Shown here piece by piece: positions 52,326 through 60,985 of a stretch of DNA of 64,000 nucleotides. The first letter of the stretch is position 1. The number at the start of each line of letters is the position of its first letter. The stretch is from Lachnospiraceae bacterium. Lineage in GTDB: Bacteria; Bacillota; Clostridia; Lachnospirales; Lachnospiraceae. A program made the position numbers and the translations under genes. The stretch is from assembly GCA_017428265.1 (NCBI GenBank), contig JAFRRD010000017.1:1-64000 (forward strand). The letters run 5' to 3'. Under the pieces are notes generated by a model. It made no database searches. It was not told the DNA's origin and saw nothing but the letters and a program-made list of their open reading frames with translations.

Positions 52326-53774
52326 TTATAATAAATCAGTTCGCTCTGCCAGCCTGCTGCCGATACCGAAAAGAAGGACAGCGCTGATTCCTGAAAGAAC
52401 GGCTGTCATTTCCGGATGCAGTCCCTCTATTCCGCGGGAAAACAAATCCTCCATGCCTTGCAGCGCCTTCGGGCATTCATGCAGCAAGAGTGACGCGCGG
52501 CAGGGTAAAAAGATTCGTAAAACTGCTGTCACAAACGCTGTGCGCGGAACGAAGGTCAGCAGCTGTCCTCCCATATACACTCCGGACATCAGCAAAAAAA
52601 CATATCGTGCATCCATTAACAGGCAAAGCACCGACGATCCCAACAGTAAAACATACCCTACTGCCATCTTTGTACAAATCAGCGCGAGCAATCCATCTAC
52701 TGCTTCAGATAAGTCTGCGACGCGCAGTCCGAAGCAAAAACCAGTAAATGCTGTCCCCAGTAAGATCATCAGCGCATAACATGTTGAGGAAACAAATAAC
52801 GTGACTTGCCGGCGCCGCCACCAGAATCGTCTTGTTCCCTCTCTGGTAACCGACAGAACATTGACAGCCAGACTGTCTTCTGACTGATTGATTCCAAAAA
52901 GGAAACAGGCAAGAAGAAACGGCAGGGAATTCACTAAAATCAGAAAAAACCCCGACAGATCCTCGAAGCTGATCATTCCGAAGGTAAGAAGCCAAAGTTC
53001 TTCCATACCCCCCGGAGCATAGCGTTTTCCCCACAAAGCGAGGATCGCGCCAAGGGGCAGCCCTATCCATACTCTTCGAACGCTGCTCCGCAGCCAGGGG
53101 GCAAGATGTCCTTTTTGCAATTCCATTGAAAAACAGTGATGCAGCAAAAGAAAGGCCACCACAGCCTTTACCGCCAGGCTTCCCGCTGAAGCTGCAAGGT
53201 CGCGTGTCGCTACGGTATCGCTTGCGAAAAGTTGAAAAACCGGTTTGTAAAACCAGGAAATATCTGGTGAAATTAGCGAGCCTGTCGCCTGAAGATAATC
53301 AAGGCTGAGGAGAAGCCCAAAAAGCAGTGCCCCGAGACGACGGGCAGTAAACAGTGTATCGATGACCGTCACAAAAACGCCCAGCACGAAGAGGTTTGCC
53401 AGCCAGAGCGCTGTGATTGCGAAAGAAGCCCCGAGGTTTTTATGGTTTATGCTTCCCGCATAGATCATCAAAGTGCAATGCGGCAGCCAGTATACCAGCG
53501 TTTCCGCAAATAAGGAAAGCATCCGGGCTTTGCATACGGTTCCGCGATCGCTAAAGCGAATAAAACAATATTGATGAAAATACAGTCTGTTCCGGCTGTC
53601 AACAAGAAGCAAAAATCCCAAAACCAGAATGAAGTGGAGTGGCGCAGATATTCCGTAGCGAATCACAGGATCAACTTGAGAACTCAGATGTTGGATCAAC
53701 AAATAAAGCGCATATGCTCCGCATATCATCCACAGATTTCTCGCACGGAGGGGCAAAACGATTCGCTTCTTCAT
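52326..53774 (-). CDS. Large membrane protein of the ABC exporter
   Basis: 482 residues with about 10-12 hydrophobic helices and no recognised enzyme domain. It is probably a permease subunit. ATGA overlap with the upstream permease gene. GC is lower than in the core genes. Confidence 0.75.
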   Translation of the reverse strand: MKKRIVLPLRARNLWMICGAYALYLLIQHLSSQVDPVIRYGISAPLHFILVLGFLLLVDSRNRLYFHQYCFIRFSDRGTVCKARMLSLFAETLVYWLPHCTLMIYAGSINHKNLGASFAITALWLANLFVLGVFVTVIDTLFTARRLGALLFGLLLSLDYLQATGSLISPDISWFYKPVFQLFASDTVATRDLAASAGSLAVKAVVAFLLLHHCFSMELQKGHLAPWLRSSVRRVWIGLPLGAILALWGKRYAPGGMEELWLLTFGMISFEDLSGFFLILVNSLPFLLACFLFGINQSEDSLAVNVLSVTREGTRRFWWRRRQVTLFVSSTCYALMILLGTAFTGFCFGLRVADLSEAVDGLLALICTKMAVGYVLLLGSSVLCLLMDARYVFLLMSGVYMGGQLLTFVPRTAFVTAVLRIFLPCRASLLLHECPKALQGMEDLFSRGIEGLHPEMTAVLSGISAVLLFGIGSRLAERTDLL

Positions 53775-54607
53775 AGCTCATCCCTGTCAACTTTCACCTT
53801 CATCAGCAAAAGCCCTAAACTCAGCAACAGCGGCAGCACCAAAGAAACACCGATGACGAGGAAAGCCGCGGGAGTCATGTCTTCGGTTCTAAGCTGCAGC
53901 AGATTGACAGAGATCCACTCGCTTCTCCCCATTACACCAATAAGCAGATACAGTACTGCCACTGCAAGAGATGGCAATATAGCGACCACTACTGCATTTG
54001 GATGGAAGTACAGTGATACAGCATATGTCAGCAGCGCCATCATTCCGCAAAACAGCCCAATCAGCAAAATATGCAGGAGCATGTTGAGAACAGGCGCATT
54101 CATATAAAGTGACGGAAACAGCATTTCCGAAAGAGAATAAGGAATCTTGTCCTGAAAATAGTTCTCATAGACACTTGATGTCATAGACGGTGAAACAGAG
54201 AGCAGCTTTCCCCGAGGTACAGCAACCAGACAGAGCAGATAGTTAAGCAAAAGCGGATAGATTCCCATAAGAAAGCCTGACAGAGCAACCGCTGCCGCCT
54301 TACCTGTGTAGTAGGTTGACCTTCCCGTTCTCGCCAGGGTCAGGCAGATTGCATTGTTGCTTTTTTCTTCGTACCAGGAGCAGGCAGCAGGAAAAGATGC
54401 CAGGATCGGAAGCAGAAGGAACAGCATCATTTGCCCAATTCCTGACTCATAAAGCAGGGTGAGATGTTCCGGAAGAACACCGATAGCATTATGCTGATCA
54501 AAAAAGACGGCAATAACAAACGCCAGCACTGCCAATACTGTGCCGACCAGAACCGCTGCCCAGGTCAAGCGGTTCATCCAGACTTTTTTCAGTTCAAGAA
54601 ACAGCAT
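53771..54607 (-). CDS. ABC-2-type permease
   Basis: 278 residues with six or more helices. It starts MLFLELKKVWMNRLTWAAVL, the usual start of ABC-2 permeases, and has the SWYEEKSNNAICLTLAR cytoplasmic segment. CAGGAGGGTGCT precedes the ATG. It is the first gene of the four-gene operon and begins 53 bases past the recombinase 2 stop, so transcription may come from element 2. Confidence 0.85.
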   Translation of the reverse strand: MLFLELKKVWMNRLTWAAVLVGTVLAVLAFVIAVFFDQHNAIGVLPEHLTLLYESGIGQMMLFLLLPILASFPAACSWYEEKSNNAICLTLARTGRSTYYTGKAAAVALSGFLMGIYPLLLNYLLCLVAVPRGKLLSVSPSMTSSVYENYFQDKIPYSLSEMLFPSLYMNAPVLNMLLHILLIGLFCGMMALLTYAVSLYFHPNAVVVAILPSLAVAVLYLLIGVMGRSEWISVNLLQLRTEDMTPAAFLVIGVSLVLPLLLSLGLLLMKVKVDRDEL

Positions 54608-54659
54608 AGCACCCTCCTGTAGGTATTACCTCTTCGTATCAGCACTGTTTAGTTCAGTA

Positions 54660-56615
54660 TTATATCATCTTAAAGTGCTTCAGTGCTTCTTCTATTGCTT
54701 TTTCTTTTTCTTCCGGGCAGTTCGGCTGTCGGGAATCCTTCGATTTCGGCAAATTGTAATTCTCCCGCATATCCAGACCATGTTTTCGCTTTATTTGGGC
54801 GATATTCAGGCGTGACACATGGAATCCGTACTTTTCCTGAATCCATTCCCGGATCTCGTCATAGGTCGCACCGGTCTGCAAACCGGATGTATCCAGATTC
54901 TCCAAATCGAATTCCACCCGGATATGCTTTGTTGACATGTTTCCCTTGGAAAGCAAGACAACGCATTCCACACCATTACCGTTGTCCAAACTGATGGACA
55001 TGTCCTCCGGGATGATGGGAAGGCGGAAACGGATGGATTTCAGCCATTGCCCGGTCGGCTTTGCCTCCTCGTGGATCTGGATCTCCGATATCAGAGCCTC
55101 CATCAGTTCCTTCCGTTCCTTTCTGTCCATAATATCATAAAAATGCCTGAAATTGATCAGGATCCTGTAAATATTCTCAGCCGTCATTTTTTCGGCTTCG
55201 AGGACGCTTTTCTTGTCTCTGGCTGCTGCAAGCTCGGCTTCGATCCTGTCGATCTTGTCATATAACCCGTATAAGCGCTCGTCGAGATCGGCCTTTCGTT
55301 TATTGTAATGGCGGTCATCAAAATCAAGCGAGTCTATTTCCTCTATCAGCTTTGCTTTCAATGTAAAACTGTGGCGCAATGCTTTTTCTGCAGTACTGAT
55401 TTCCTGATTGATCTCTGTTGTATCGATCTTCGTATTGATCCGATCCGTCATCATCGCTGCAAATTTCGGGCGGCTCACCAACTGCGAAATCACTTCCGCA
55501 ACAGCGTTTTCAATGGTTTCCTCGTGTACCATTTTGCGATAGCTGCACTTCCCGCCTCTTGTCATCAGACGGTGTTTGCAGCCGTAATAGTAATAATCTT
55601 TGTATCTGGTTCCGTCCGGCTTGCGCTTTTTGCACTTATAGCCGTACATAGGCGCACCGCAGACCGGGCAGCGAAGGATCGAGGACAGAACATGGATCCG
55701 CTGATCTTCTTTGCCGAATACGTGCTCATATCGCTTTGCCTGCTTCTTCGCCTTGACCTGAGCTGCCTGCCACAGTTCTTCACTTACGATGCCCTCATGC
55801 AGACCGTCTACCAGAATATAATTCTCTGCTTCAACATGGCGATATTCGTTTCGGGTCCCGCGCACCTTTTCTGACTTTATACGTCCGAAAGCGATTTTTC
55901 CGCAGTAGACCGGGTTTTTGATCAGTCTTCGAAGATAGTGGGCATCAAACTGAATATTCGTTCCATTCTGACGCGGGATCTTGTCAATACCGTGTACCGC
56001 CAGATATCTGGCGATGCCGTTGGCTCCCAGATCCGTATGGACATATTTGTCATAAATCACCCTGACGGCTTTTGCTTCTTCTTCATTGATAATCAGCTCT
56101 CCGTCCTTGAGCTGATATCCGTAAGGCGCAGGACCGCCGTTCCACCGGCCTTCCCGCGCTTTCTGCATCCGGCCTTCCATTGTCTGAACGCGGATATTGT
56201 CTTTTTCGATCTCAGCCACGGCAGAGAGTACCGAGATGATCAGCTTGCCGGCATCTTTGGAGGAGTCGATCCCATCTTCCACGCAGATCAGATTGACGCC
56301 GAAGTCCTGCATGATCTGCAGAGAATTCAGCACATCGGCTGCGTTTCGTCCAAAGCGGGAAAGCTTGTAGACCAGCACATAGGATACACCGTCCCGGTCA
56401 TCCCGGATATCCTTCATCATCTGCTGGAACTGCAGGCGTCCTTCGATCGAACGTCCGGATTTGCCGGCGTCTTCATATTCTCTGGCGATCTCATATCCGT
56501 TGAAATCGGCAAAGGCTTTCATCCGCGCTTTCTGCGCATCCAGAGAATAACCGTCGATCTGCATGGCGGTGGAAACGCGGGTGTAGGTATAGACTTTAAT
56601 TCGTTTTTCTGTCAC
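54660..56615 (-). CDS. Large serine recombinase of element 2 with RumA-like tail
   Basis: 651 residues. The catalytic domain has YTYTRVSTAMQIDGYSLDAQ (Ser15), VYKLSRFGRNAADVLNSL and AEIEKDNIR; then a recombinase domain, a zinc ribbon (CPVCGAPMYGYKC) and a coiled coil. The last about 102 codons, from VVLLSKGNMSTKHIRVEF to ALKHFKMI, match the C-terminal tail of clostridial RumA/RlmD-type methyltransferases and the empty site at 60588-60917, so they are target-encoded. The GTG at 56615 has AAAGGAG upstream; an in-frame TTG at 56636 has none. Confidence 0.92.
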   Translation of the reverse strand: MTEKRIKVYTYTRVSTAMQIDGYSLDAQKARMKAFADFNGYEIAREYEDAGKSGRSIEGRLQFQQMMKDIRDDRDGVSYVLVYKLSRFGRNAADVLNSLQIMQDFGVNLICVEDGIDSSKDAGKLIISVLSAVAEIEKDNIRVQTMEGRMQKAREGRWNGGPAPYGYQLKDGELIINEEEAKAVRVIYDKYVHTDLGANGIARYLAVHGIDKIPRQNGTNIQFDAHYLRRLIKNPVYCGKIAFGRIKSEKVRGTRNEYRHVEAENYILVDGLHEGIVSEELWQAAQVKAKKQAKRYEHVFGKEDQRIHVLSSILRCPVCGAPMYGYKCKKRKPDGTRYKDYYYYGCKHRLMTRGGKCSYRKMVHEETIENAVAEVISQLVSRPKFAAMMTDRINTKIDTTEINQEISTAEKALRHSFTLKAKLIEEIDSLDFDDRHYNKRKADLDERLYGLYDKIDRIEAELAAARDKKSVLEAEKMTAENIYRILINFRHFYDIMDRKERKELMEALISEIQIHEEAKPTGQWLKSIRFRLPIIPEDMSISLDNGNGVECVVLLSKGNMSTKHIRVEFDLENLDTSGLQTGATYDEIREWIQEKYGFHVSRLNIAQIKRKHGLDMRENYNLPKSKDSRQPNCPEEKEKAIEEALKHFKMI

Positions 56616-56719
56616 AGTGCTCCTTTCGGCGTTCAATTTCCTCTTGACTTTTCCTGCGATACTGTGCTATTGTTCTGCTTGAAAGAAGCGGGTTTTTTAC
56701 CGTACGTGTTAAGAGTTTC

Positions 56720-57244
56720 TTAACAGCCAGGCGGGTTGCTCGTTTCTTTTTTTACGTTGATCACATCGTAAAGATATTTCTTTCCGTCCAGATCATGCCG
56801 GATGATCATATATACCCGGAAGACGTTGTATCGTTCGATTTCGCCGTCCTCACCGTAGACCGGCAGGGCAAAACGCGACTCATACCGGTACCAGCCATTT
56901 GCGGCGTCCACGGCATGTTTCGCCTTTCGGTTGGGTGTAAATCTTCCGTCAGCGGCGATCTCCAGCATTTCCCCCAGCCCCTGTGCAGCATTAGCTTTTG
57001 CCTTTGCCGCAGTGCCTTTTAAGCCGTATGTATATTCAGAACCGGTATACTCATCCGGCAGATCCTTGCCGATATACACGATATCCTCTGTGTCGGCTAT
57101 CTTATAGAACTCGCCGACAAGGGATTTCAGATATTCTCTGACTTCCTCCCAATTGATCGAACGCTTGCCTTTGAAGCGGATCTCGTTGATCAGAACGATC
57201 TTATGTCCGTCGGCATCCCGGATGATCGATACGTTTCTCTCCAT
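56720..57244 (-). CDS. Conserved mobile-element protein, possibly LPD3- or nuclease-related
   Basis: 174 residues. Segments such as YIGKDLPDEYTGSEYTYGLK, RKAKHAVDAANGWYRYESRF and KKYLYDVINVKKETSNP recall proteins of phages and conjugative elements (the LPD3/PBECR-like group). I am not certain of the family. It begins three bases after the XRE gene, so a toxin-regulator pairing is conceivable. ACGAAGGAGTAGCCT precedes the ATG. Confidence 0.55.
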   Translation of the reverse strand: MERNVSIIRDADGHKIVLINEIRFKGKRSINWEEVREYLKSLVGEFYKIADTEDIVYIGKDLPDEYTGSEYTYGLKGTAAKAKANAAQGLGEMLEIAADGRFTPNRKAKHAVDAANGWYRYESRFALPVYGEDGEIERYNVFRVYMIIRHDLDGKKYLYDVINVKKETSNPPGC

Positions 57245-57247
57245 AGG

Positions 57248-57604
57248 CTACTCCTTCGTATTCTGCAGCATGTTCATATAGGCCAGCAGGCGGCGCTTTT
57301 TCGCGTCAGACAGTTCGCGGTAGTCATAGAGCATCTTCTCCTCCATGAGCAGCGCGTCCGTTCTTTCCGCCATATTGTATGATACCTCCTCAGGCATCTC
57401 AGACCGTCCCTCGCCGGCCAGCAGCGTCCTGGGATCCAGATCAAGGACTTCGCAGATGATGAGGATCTTGTCTGCACCGGGATTTGTCTTTTTCTTCCGC
57501 CAGTCGCTGATCGTCCGGGTCGAGATCCCGGTTCGTCTGGACAGTTCCACCTGAGACATATGCCGCTCATCCAATATCTCAAAAAGCCTTTCACTGATCG
57601 TCAT
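57248..57604 (-). CDS. XRE-family repressor of element 2
   Basis: 118 residues. The HTH is MSQVELSRRTGISTRTISDW with the following basic RKKKTNPGADK. The C-terminal half is acidic and helical. The ATG at 57604 has GGGAGGTTTTGAT upstream. The promoter at 57658-57686 and two palindromic operators (57628-57658) just downstream suggest autorepression. Confidence 0.88.
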   Translation of the reverse strand: MTISERLFEILDERHMSQVELSRRTGISTRTISDWRKKKTNPGADKILIICEVLDLDPRTLLAGEGRSEMPEEVSYNMAERTDALLMEEKMLYDYRELSDAKKRRLLAYMNMLQNTKE

Positions 57605-57627
57605 ATCAAAACCTCCCGTCTTATTTG

Positions 57628-57658
57628 TCCGTTTATGCGGATTGTCCGTATAAGCGGA
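57628..57658. promoter_or_regulatory. Paired palindromic operators of the XRE repressor
   Basis: TCCGTTTATGCGGA (57628-57641) and TCCGTATAAGCGGA (57645-57658) are two similar TCCG-N6-CGGA palindromes set 17 bases apart, next to the -10 box. They look like repressor sites occluding the transcription start. Confidence 0.75.
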
Positions 57659-57686
57659 TGATATCACATCGGCTCCATTTTGTCAA
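57658..57686 (-). promoter_or_regulatory. Promoter of the element 2 recombinase operon
   Basis: On the minus strand TTGACA (57686-57681), 17 bases, TATCAT (57663-57658). It lies within the end of the upstream 93-residue gene and abuts the operators. Confidence 0.85.
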
Positions 57687-57945
57687 GCGCGGATTTACGC
57701 TCAACAACACTTTCCTGTGATTGGGTCCGGACACTGAAATCACAGCTGAGTGACCGATCGGAAAGAAGTGCTTTTCGTCTTGCCCGAAAATATTCCCGCA
57801 TCCTTTCCGCCATCTTCAGAAAGATGCCTGTCAGTTTGAATGCCGGCAGTTTGCTCAGATCGATCTCGTTAAAATGTCTTGCCATGATGTCTGAAAGAAG
57901 CGCAGCAAATGCTCTCCAGACATCCGGCTGTTTATTCTGTTCCAT
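57664..57945 (-). CDS. Small helical protein of element 2, function unknown
   Basis: 93 residues, MEQNKQPDVWRAFAALLSDI ... with basic FRARRKALLSDR. It is predicted helical, with no domain recognised. AAAGGAGGATACCGT precedes the ATG at 57945. Its 3' end contains the promoter of the repressor operon. Element 1 has an unrelated small gene in the same slot. Confidence 0.65.
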   Translation of the reverse strand: MEQNKQPDVWRAFAALLSDIMARHFNEIDLSKLPAFKLTGIFLKMAERMREYFRARRKALLSDRSLSCDFSVRTQSQESVVERKSALDKMEPM

Positions 57946-58285
57946 ACGGTATCCTCCTTTATCTCCGCGGGGTCTCAGGGTTCCTCCCTGACGTCTGTCT
58001 CTGGCCGGCAAAACCTGTTTTTGCCGGACGGAGACGTTGCTTGTTAAACCAAAGCCGTTGCATGGGCCTTGTCTCGTTTTTCATTCGATTTCCTCTGGTG
58101 AGAGGGGCAGCGGCCGCTGTATGTTCCGGGAAAGCGTCTGCCCCGACCCCTTATATAATTTATAAACTATATAAATATACAAACACGCGTGCGCGTGCTT
58201 ATTATTTATATACCTTCCTCTTGAGGTAGCATGGTGGTTATAGGGGAGAGTGTGAGAGGGGGAATGGCTGATGCCATTTTTTCAT

Positions 58286-58460
58286 TCACGGCAGCGAGAT
58301 GATTGCAGCCGAGAATCCCCTGCCAAAACCGTCTACCCGAAAACCGGGGATGAAACCTCGTTTTTTTGTCGCATTTTGGTGCGTGTTTCGGTTGATTTTT
58401 GCCCCGTATTGCTTCCTGAATGCCTCCTTCGTGAGTTTCCCTGTTAAAATCCTTTTACAG
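58286..58460 (-). CDS. Possible small conserved protein of element 2, start uncertain
   Basis: The same frame as in element 1 (LTKEAFRKQYGAKINRNTHQ ... SAAIISLP) remains open. One residue differs (Cys for Arg before KRILTG). No clear start codon; see the element 1 copy. Confidence 0.35.
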
Positions 58461-58689
58461 GCCGATTTCCCTGTTTTTGCCCCCTTTTTCCTTTGCCTGT
58501 TTCCGAACCGGTCCGTCCCGCCTTGCTGCGCTTCCCCAGATAGTCCGGGCAGCAGATCAGTTCCGCCCAAAAACTCTGCATGCAGTTGTGCTTGCAGCAG
58601 CGGCAGATATGGTTGAACTTTCTTCGACCCGTTGCCGGATCAATGAAGAAAGCCCAGTACAGTTTGTCCTTTTTCGACATTCTGGGCAT
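58444..58689 (-). CDS. Small Cys-rich protein of element 2
   Basis: 81 residues, nearly identical to the element 1 protein (MPRMSKKDKLYWAFFIDPAT ..., CRCCKHNCMQSF ... CCPDY). Changes are few, and all Cys are kept, which supports a real metal-binding protein. The ATG at 58689 follows AAGGGAAATGATACG. Confidence 0.7.
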   Translation of the reverse strand: MPRMSKKDKLYWAFFIDPATGRRKFNHICRCCKHNCMQSFWAELICCPDYLGKRSKAGRTGSETGKGKRGQKQGNRPVKGF

Positions 58690-58828
58690 CGTATCATTTC
58701 CCTTCTTTCGTTTTCTGATTCTGCCGACAGCATGACCACAATAGAACATATGTTCGACTTTGTCAAGAGGTGTGGTGATGACATAAAACGACACCTCGCC
58801 CCTTTTCGCACAAAAGATTTCTTGAACA

Positions 58829-58868
58829 TAAAAAACCTCAGCATGCGGATTTGCACCTGCTGCTGAGG
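58829..58868 (-). terminator. Terminator hairpin in repeat copy 2
   Basis: CCTCAGCA pairs with TGCTGAGG (58836-58843 with 58861-58868), followed on the minus strand by a T-run. It would end the anti-sigma/sigma transcript that stops at 58976. Confidence 0.7.
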
Positions 58869-58975
58869 TTTTATTCTTTTGCCACATTATTCACTTGAGA
58901 ATTGCTATTGTTTTATTCTATCCTTTCCAGCGTTTTTCATGGTTACTTCCTAACGTAAGAACAGATATGTTCTGT

Positions 58976-59923
58976 TTATCTGATCCCGAGAAGGGCTGCG
59001 GCTTCGGCTGCCTTATCTTCCGGCAGCTGGGCCGAGACCGCGTCGGCGTGGTACAGAAGCCCGTACGGCGCCGTATATATCCAGCCGTCAAGGCTCGTGC
59101 CGTCCTGCAATGTTACGGTCAGAACGCGCTCGCCCATCATCTCTTCCTGAAACTCCGGATCCGGGGCGTCGTCCCGAACGGCAAAGGAATACGGGTAGCG
59201 ATCCAGCGTCTGTCTGTAATCCCAGCTGAGTCCCGAAAAGCTCTCAAACGCATTAAGGTCCTTAAAGAGCTCATAAAAGCGGGTGATGTCATCCCGGCCG
59301 GTCAGTTTGACCATCCGCATCGACTTCTGCGCTTTTTTGCCGCTGTCCGTATTGTCCCGCGGGAAGCAGGACGTACTGACCGACTTGATGTCCTCCGCGC
59401 TTTCAATGCCGTAGACCGTCTTCCACAGTTGTCCGAACGTCCAGCTGCCGTTACAGAAGGAATGAAACGTCCACAGCACCATTCCGCCTTCCCGGCTTTC
59501 TCCGATCAGATAATTCAGAGCGGTCAGTCCTTTTACCCGGTAAAAGCTTCTTCCGTCTTTCTGCAGGTAGAGTTCTCCGATAAACGGCTTTAAGTCCTTC
59601 CCTTCCACCGCCCCGGACGAACCGGAATAGACCCGGTAGTATTCGGCCTCATTTTCGCCAAGAGGAAGAATGGCGAACTCCTGAGCGTTGCTCTGCCAGG
59701 ATAACAGATGGCTGCGTCCCGCTGCCATGAGCAGCCGGTTTTCCAGTCGTCCGAACGGCAGATAAGGCCACAGATACAGGCCGAGCAGCAGGCAGGCCGC
59801 AGCCGCCGCGATCCAGCGAAAGACCTTCTTTTTCCTGCGCGGAGCCGTTTTCTCCGGCAGCGCCTCCGTAATATATTCGTCCCGGATCTCTCCGAGAGCC
59901 CGAATCATTTCTCCTTCTTTCAT
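58976..59923 (-). CDS. Membrane anti-sigma-like protein
   Basis: 315 residues. A short cytoplasmic N-terminus (MKEGEMIRALGEIRDEYITE ...) rich in charge, one membrane helix (about 33-54), then a large outside domain with no recognised family. Position after the ECF sigma gene, with ATGA overlap, suggests it is its membrane-bound antagonist. The N-terminal segment lacks a zinc-binding HxxxCxxC. Confidence 0.75.
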   Translation of the reverse strand: MKEGEMIRALGEIRDEYITEALPEKTAPRRKKKVFRWIAAAAACLLLGLYLWPYLPFGRLENRLLMAAGRSHLLSWQSNAQEFAILPLGENEAEYYRVYSGSSGAVEGKDLKPFIGELYLQKDGRSFYRVKGLTALNYLIGESREGGMVLWTFHSFCNGSWTFGQLWKTVYGIESAEDIKSVSTSCFPRDNTDSGKKAQKSMRMVKLTGRDDITRFYELFKDLNAFESFSGLSWDYRQTLDRYPYSFAVRDDAPDPEFQEEMMGERVLTVTLQDGTSLDGWIYTAPYGLLYHADAVSAQLPEDKAAEAAALLGIR

Positions 59924-60477
59924 ACGTCTATCCCTTCTTTCAGCAGGAACTCCCGCAGCGCTCTCCTGGAGCGGAGAAGCGACATTTTAACTTTGCTTTC
60001 CCCGACGCCTAGGTCTTTCGCGATCTGCCTTACGCTGTCGAGGTACCAGTAGCGACGGACGAACAGCTTTCTTGCTTCGGGCTTCAGGCCTTCCAGAAAA
60101 CGATCAAGGAGTGCGGTAAATTCCTTTTCTTCCAGCTCCCGCTCAACATCATCCCGGGCAGGGAGACACTCCAGCAGTTCCGTTTCTGCTTGCAGGATAT
60201 CTCCGCCGCGCCGCAGAGCCTTATTGGCACGCAGGCGGTCGATGGAGAGATTTCTCGTGATGCGGCAGAGGTAGGCAGCGAGGTCCGCGGGAGCTTCCGG
60301 CGGAACGCTGTTCCAGACCCGGAGCAGGGCATCGTTGACACACTCCTCGGCATCCTCTTCGGAGCCGAGAACGTTGAAAGCGATCCGGGACAGGATCCGG
60401 CCGTATTTCTCCGTGCACGCTTCGATCGCCGTTTCGCTGCGCATCTCAAATTGCTTCAGGATCTCGCGGTCGTCCAT
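59920..60477 (-). CDS. ECF-type RNA polymerase sigma factor
   Basis: 185 residues. Region 2 is seen in GSEEDAEECVNDALLRVWNS and ITRNLSIDRLRA; region 4 in VRQIAKDLGVGESKVKMSLL. There is no region 1.1 or 3, as expected for ECF sigma factors. AAAGGAAAAA precedes the ATG. The adjacent membrane partner would release it on an envelope signal. Confidence 0.93.
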   Translation of the reverse strand: MDDREILKQFEMRSETAIEACTEKYGRILSRIAFNVLGSEEDAEECVNDALLRVWNSVPPEAPADLAAYLCRITRNLSIDRLRANKALRRGGDILQAETELLECLPARDDVERELEEKEFTALLDRFLEGLKPEARKLFVRRYWYLDSVRQIAKDLGVGESKVKMSLLRSRRALREFLLKEGIDV

Positions 60478-60587
60478 TTTTTCCTTTCCCGCAGCCGGAG
60501 CCGCGCTGAATCATAAGGCCTTACACTTTTTCAGACGGAAAATGCCATAAAAGGTCACAAAGAAGGATGAAAAAACAGCATATTAAA

Positions 60588-60985
60588 CTAGTTATTGCTA
60601 AAAATTCCCCCCTCAATCATACGGAAGTATCTCAGGGCTTCCTCTATCGCATTCACCTTCTCCTCCGGGCAGCCTGGCTGTTTTGAATCCGGTGACTTCG
60701 GTTTATTGTAATTCTCCCGCATATCCAGACCATGTTTTCGCTTTATTTGGGCGATATTCAGGCGTGACACATGGAATCTGTACTTTTCCTGAATCCATTC
60801 CCGGATCTCGTCATAAGTCGCACCGGTCTGAAAACCGGAGGTGTCCAGATTCTCCAGATCGAATTCCACTCTGATATGCTTTGTCGATGTGTTTCCCTTG
60901 GAAAGTAAGACAACCGCTTCGATTTTGTCAAGAGGTGTGGTGATGACATAAAGCGACACCTCGCCCCTTTTCGCACGGACTTGAA
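60588..60985 (-). pseudogene. Unoccupied target site: RumA-like tail frame
   Basis: The minus-strand frame reads KRGEVSLYVITTPLDKIEAV, then VLLSKGNTSTKHIRVEFDLE and on to RYFRMIEGGIFSNN. The first part equals the right flank of elements 1 and 2; the second equals the tail of recombinase 2. Here they are joined directly, with no element between (junction about 60912-60922). No start codon with a ribosome site is present, so it is not a normal gene. It looks like an attB or a clean excision scar. Confidence 0.7.

Larger units (their letters stand above)
54966..58757 (-). mobile_element. Element 2: small serine-recombinase element, about 3.8 kb
   Basis: Bounded by comparison with the empty site at 60900-60930: left of 54966 and right of 58753 the sequence matches it, with TTC shared at the joints. 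Contents (minus strand): 81-residue Cys protein, 93-residue protein, XRE repressor, 174-residue protein, recombinase. It shares terminal repeat and overall plan with element 1, but its regulatory genes differ. Confidence 0.7.
57969..58872. repeat. Long direct repeat, copy 2
   Basis: Near-identical to 49907-50822, in the same orientation, about 8 kb away. It contains the conserved non-coding block (57969-58285), the small frame ending at 58286, the Cys protein gene, the right attachment site and a terminator hairpin. No other gene is seen in 57969-58285. Confidence 0.9.
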
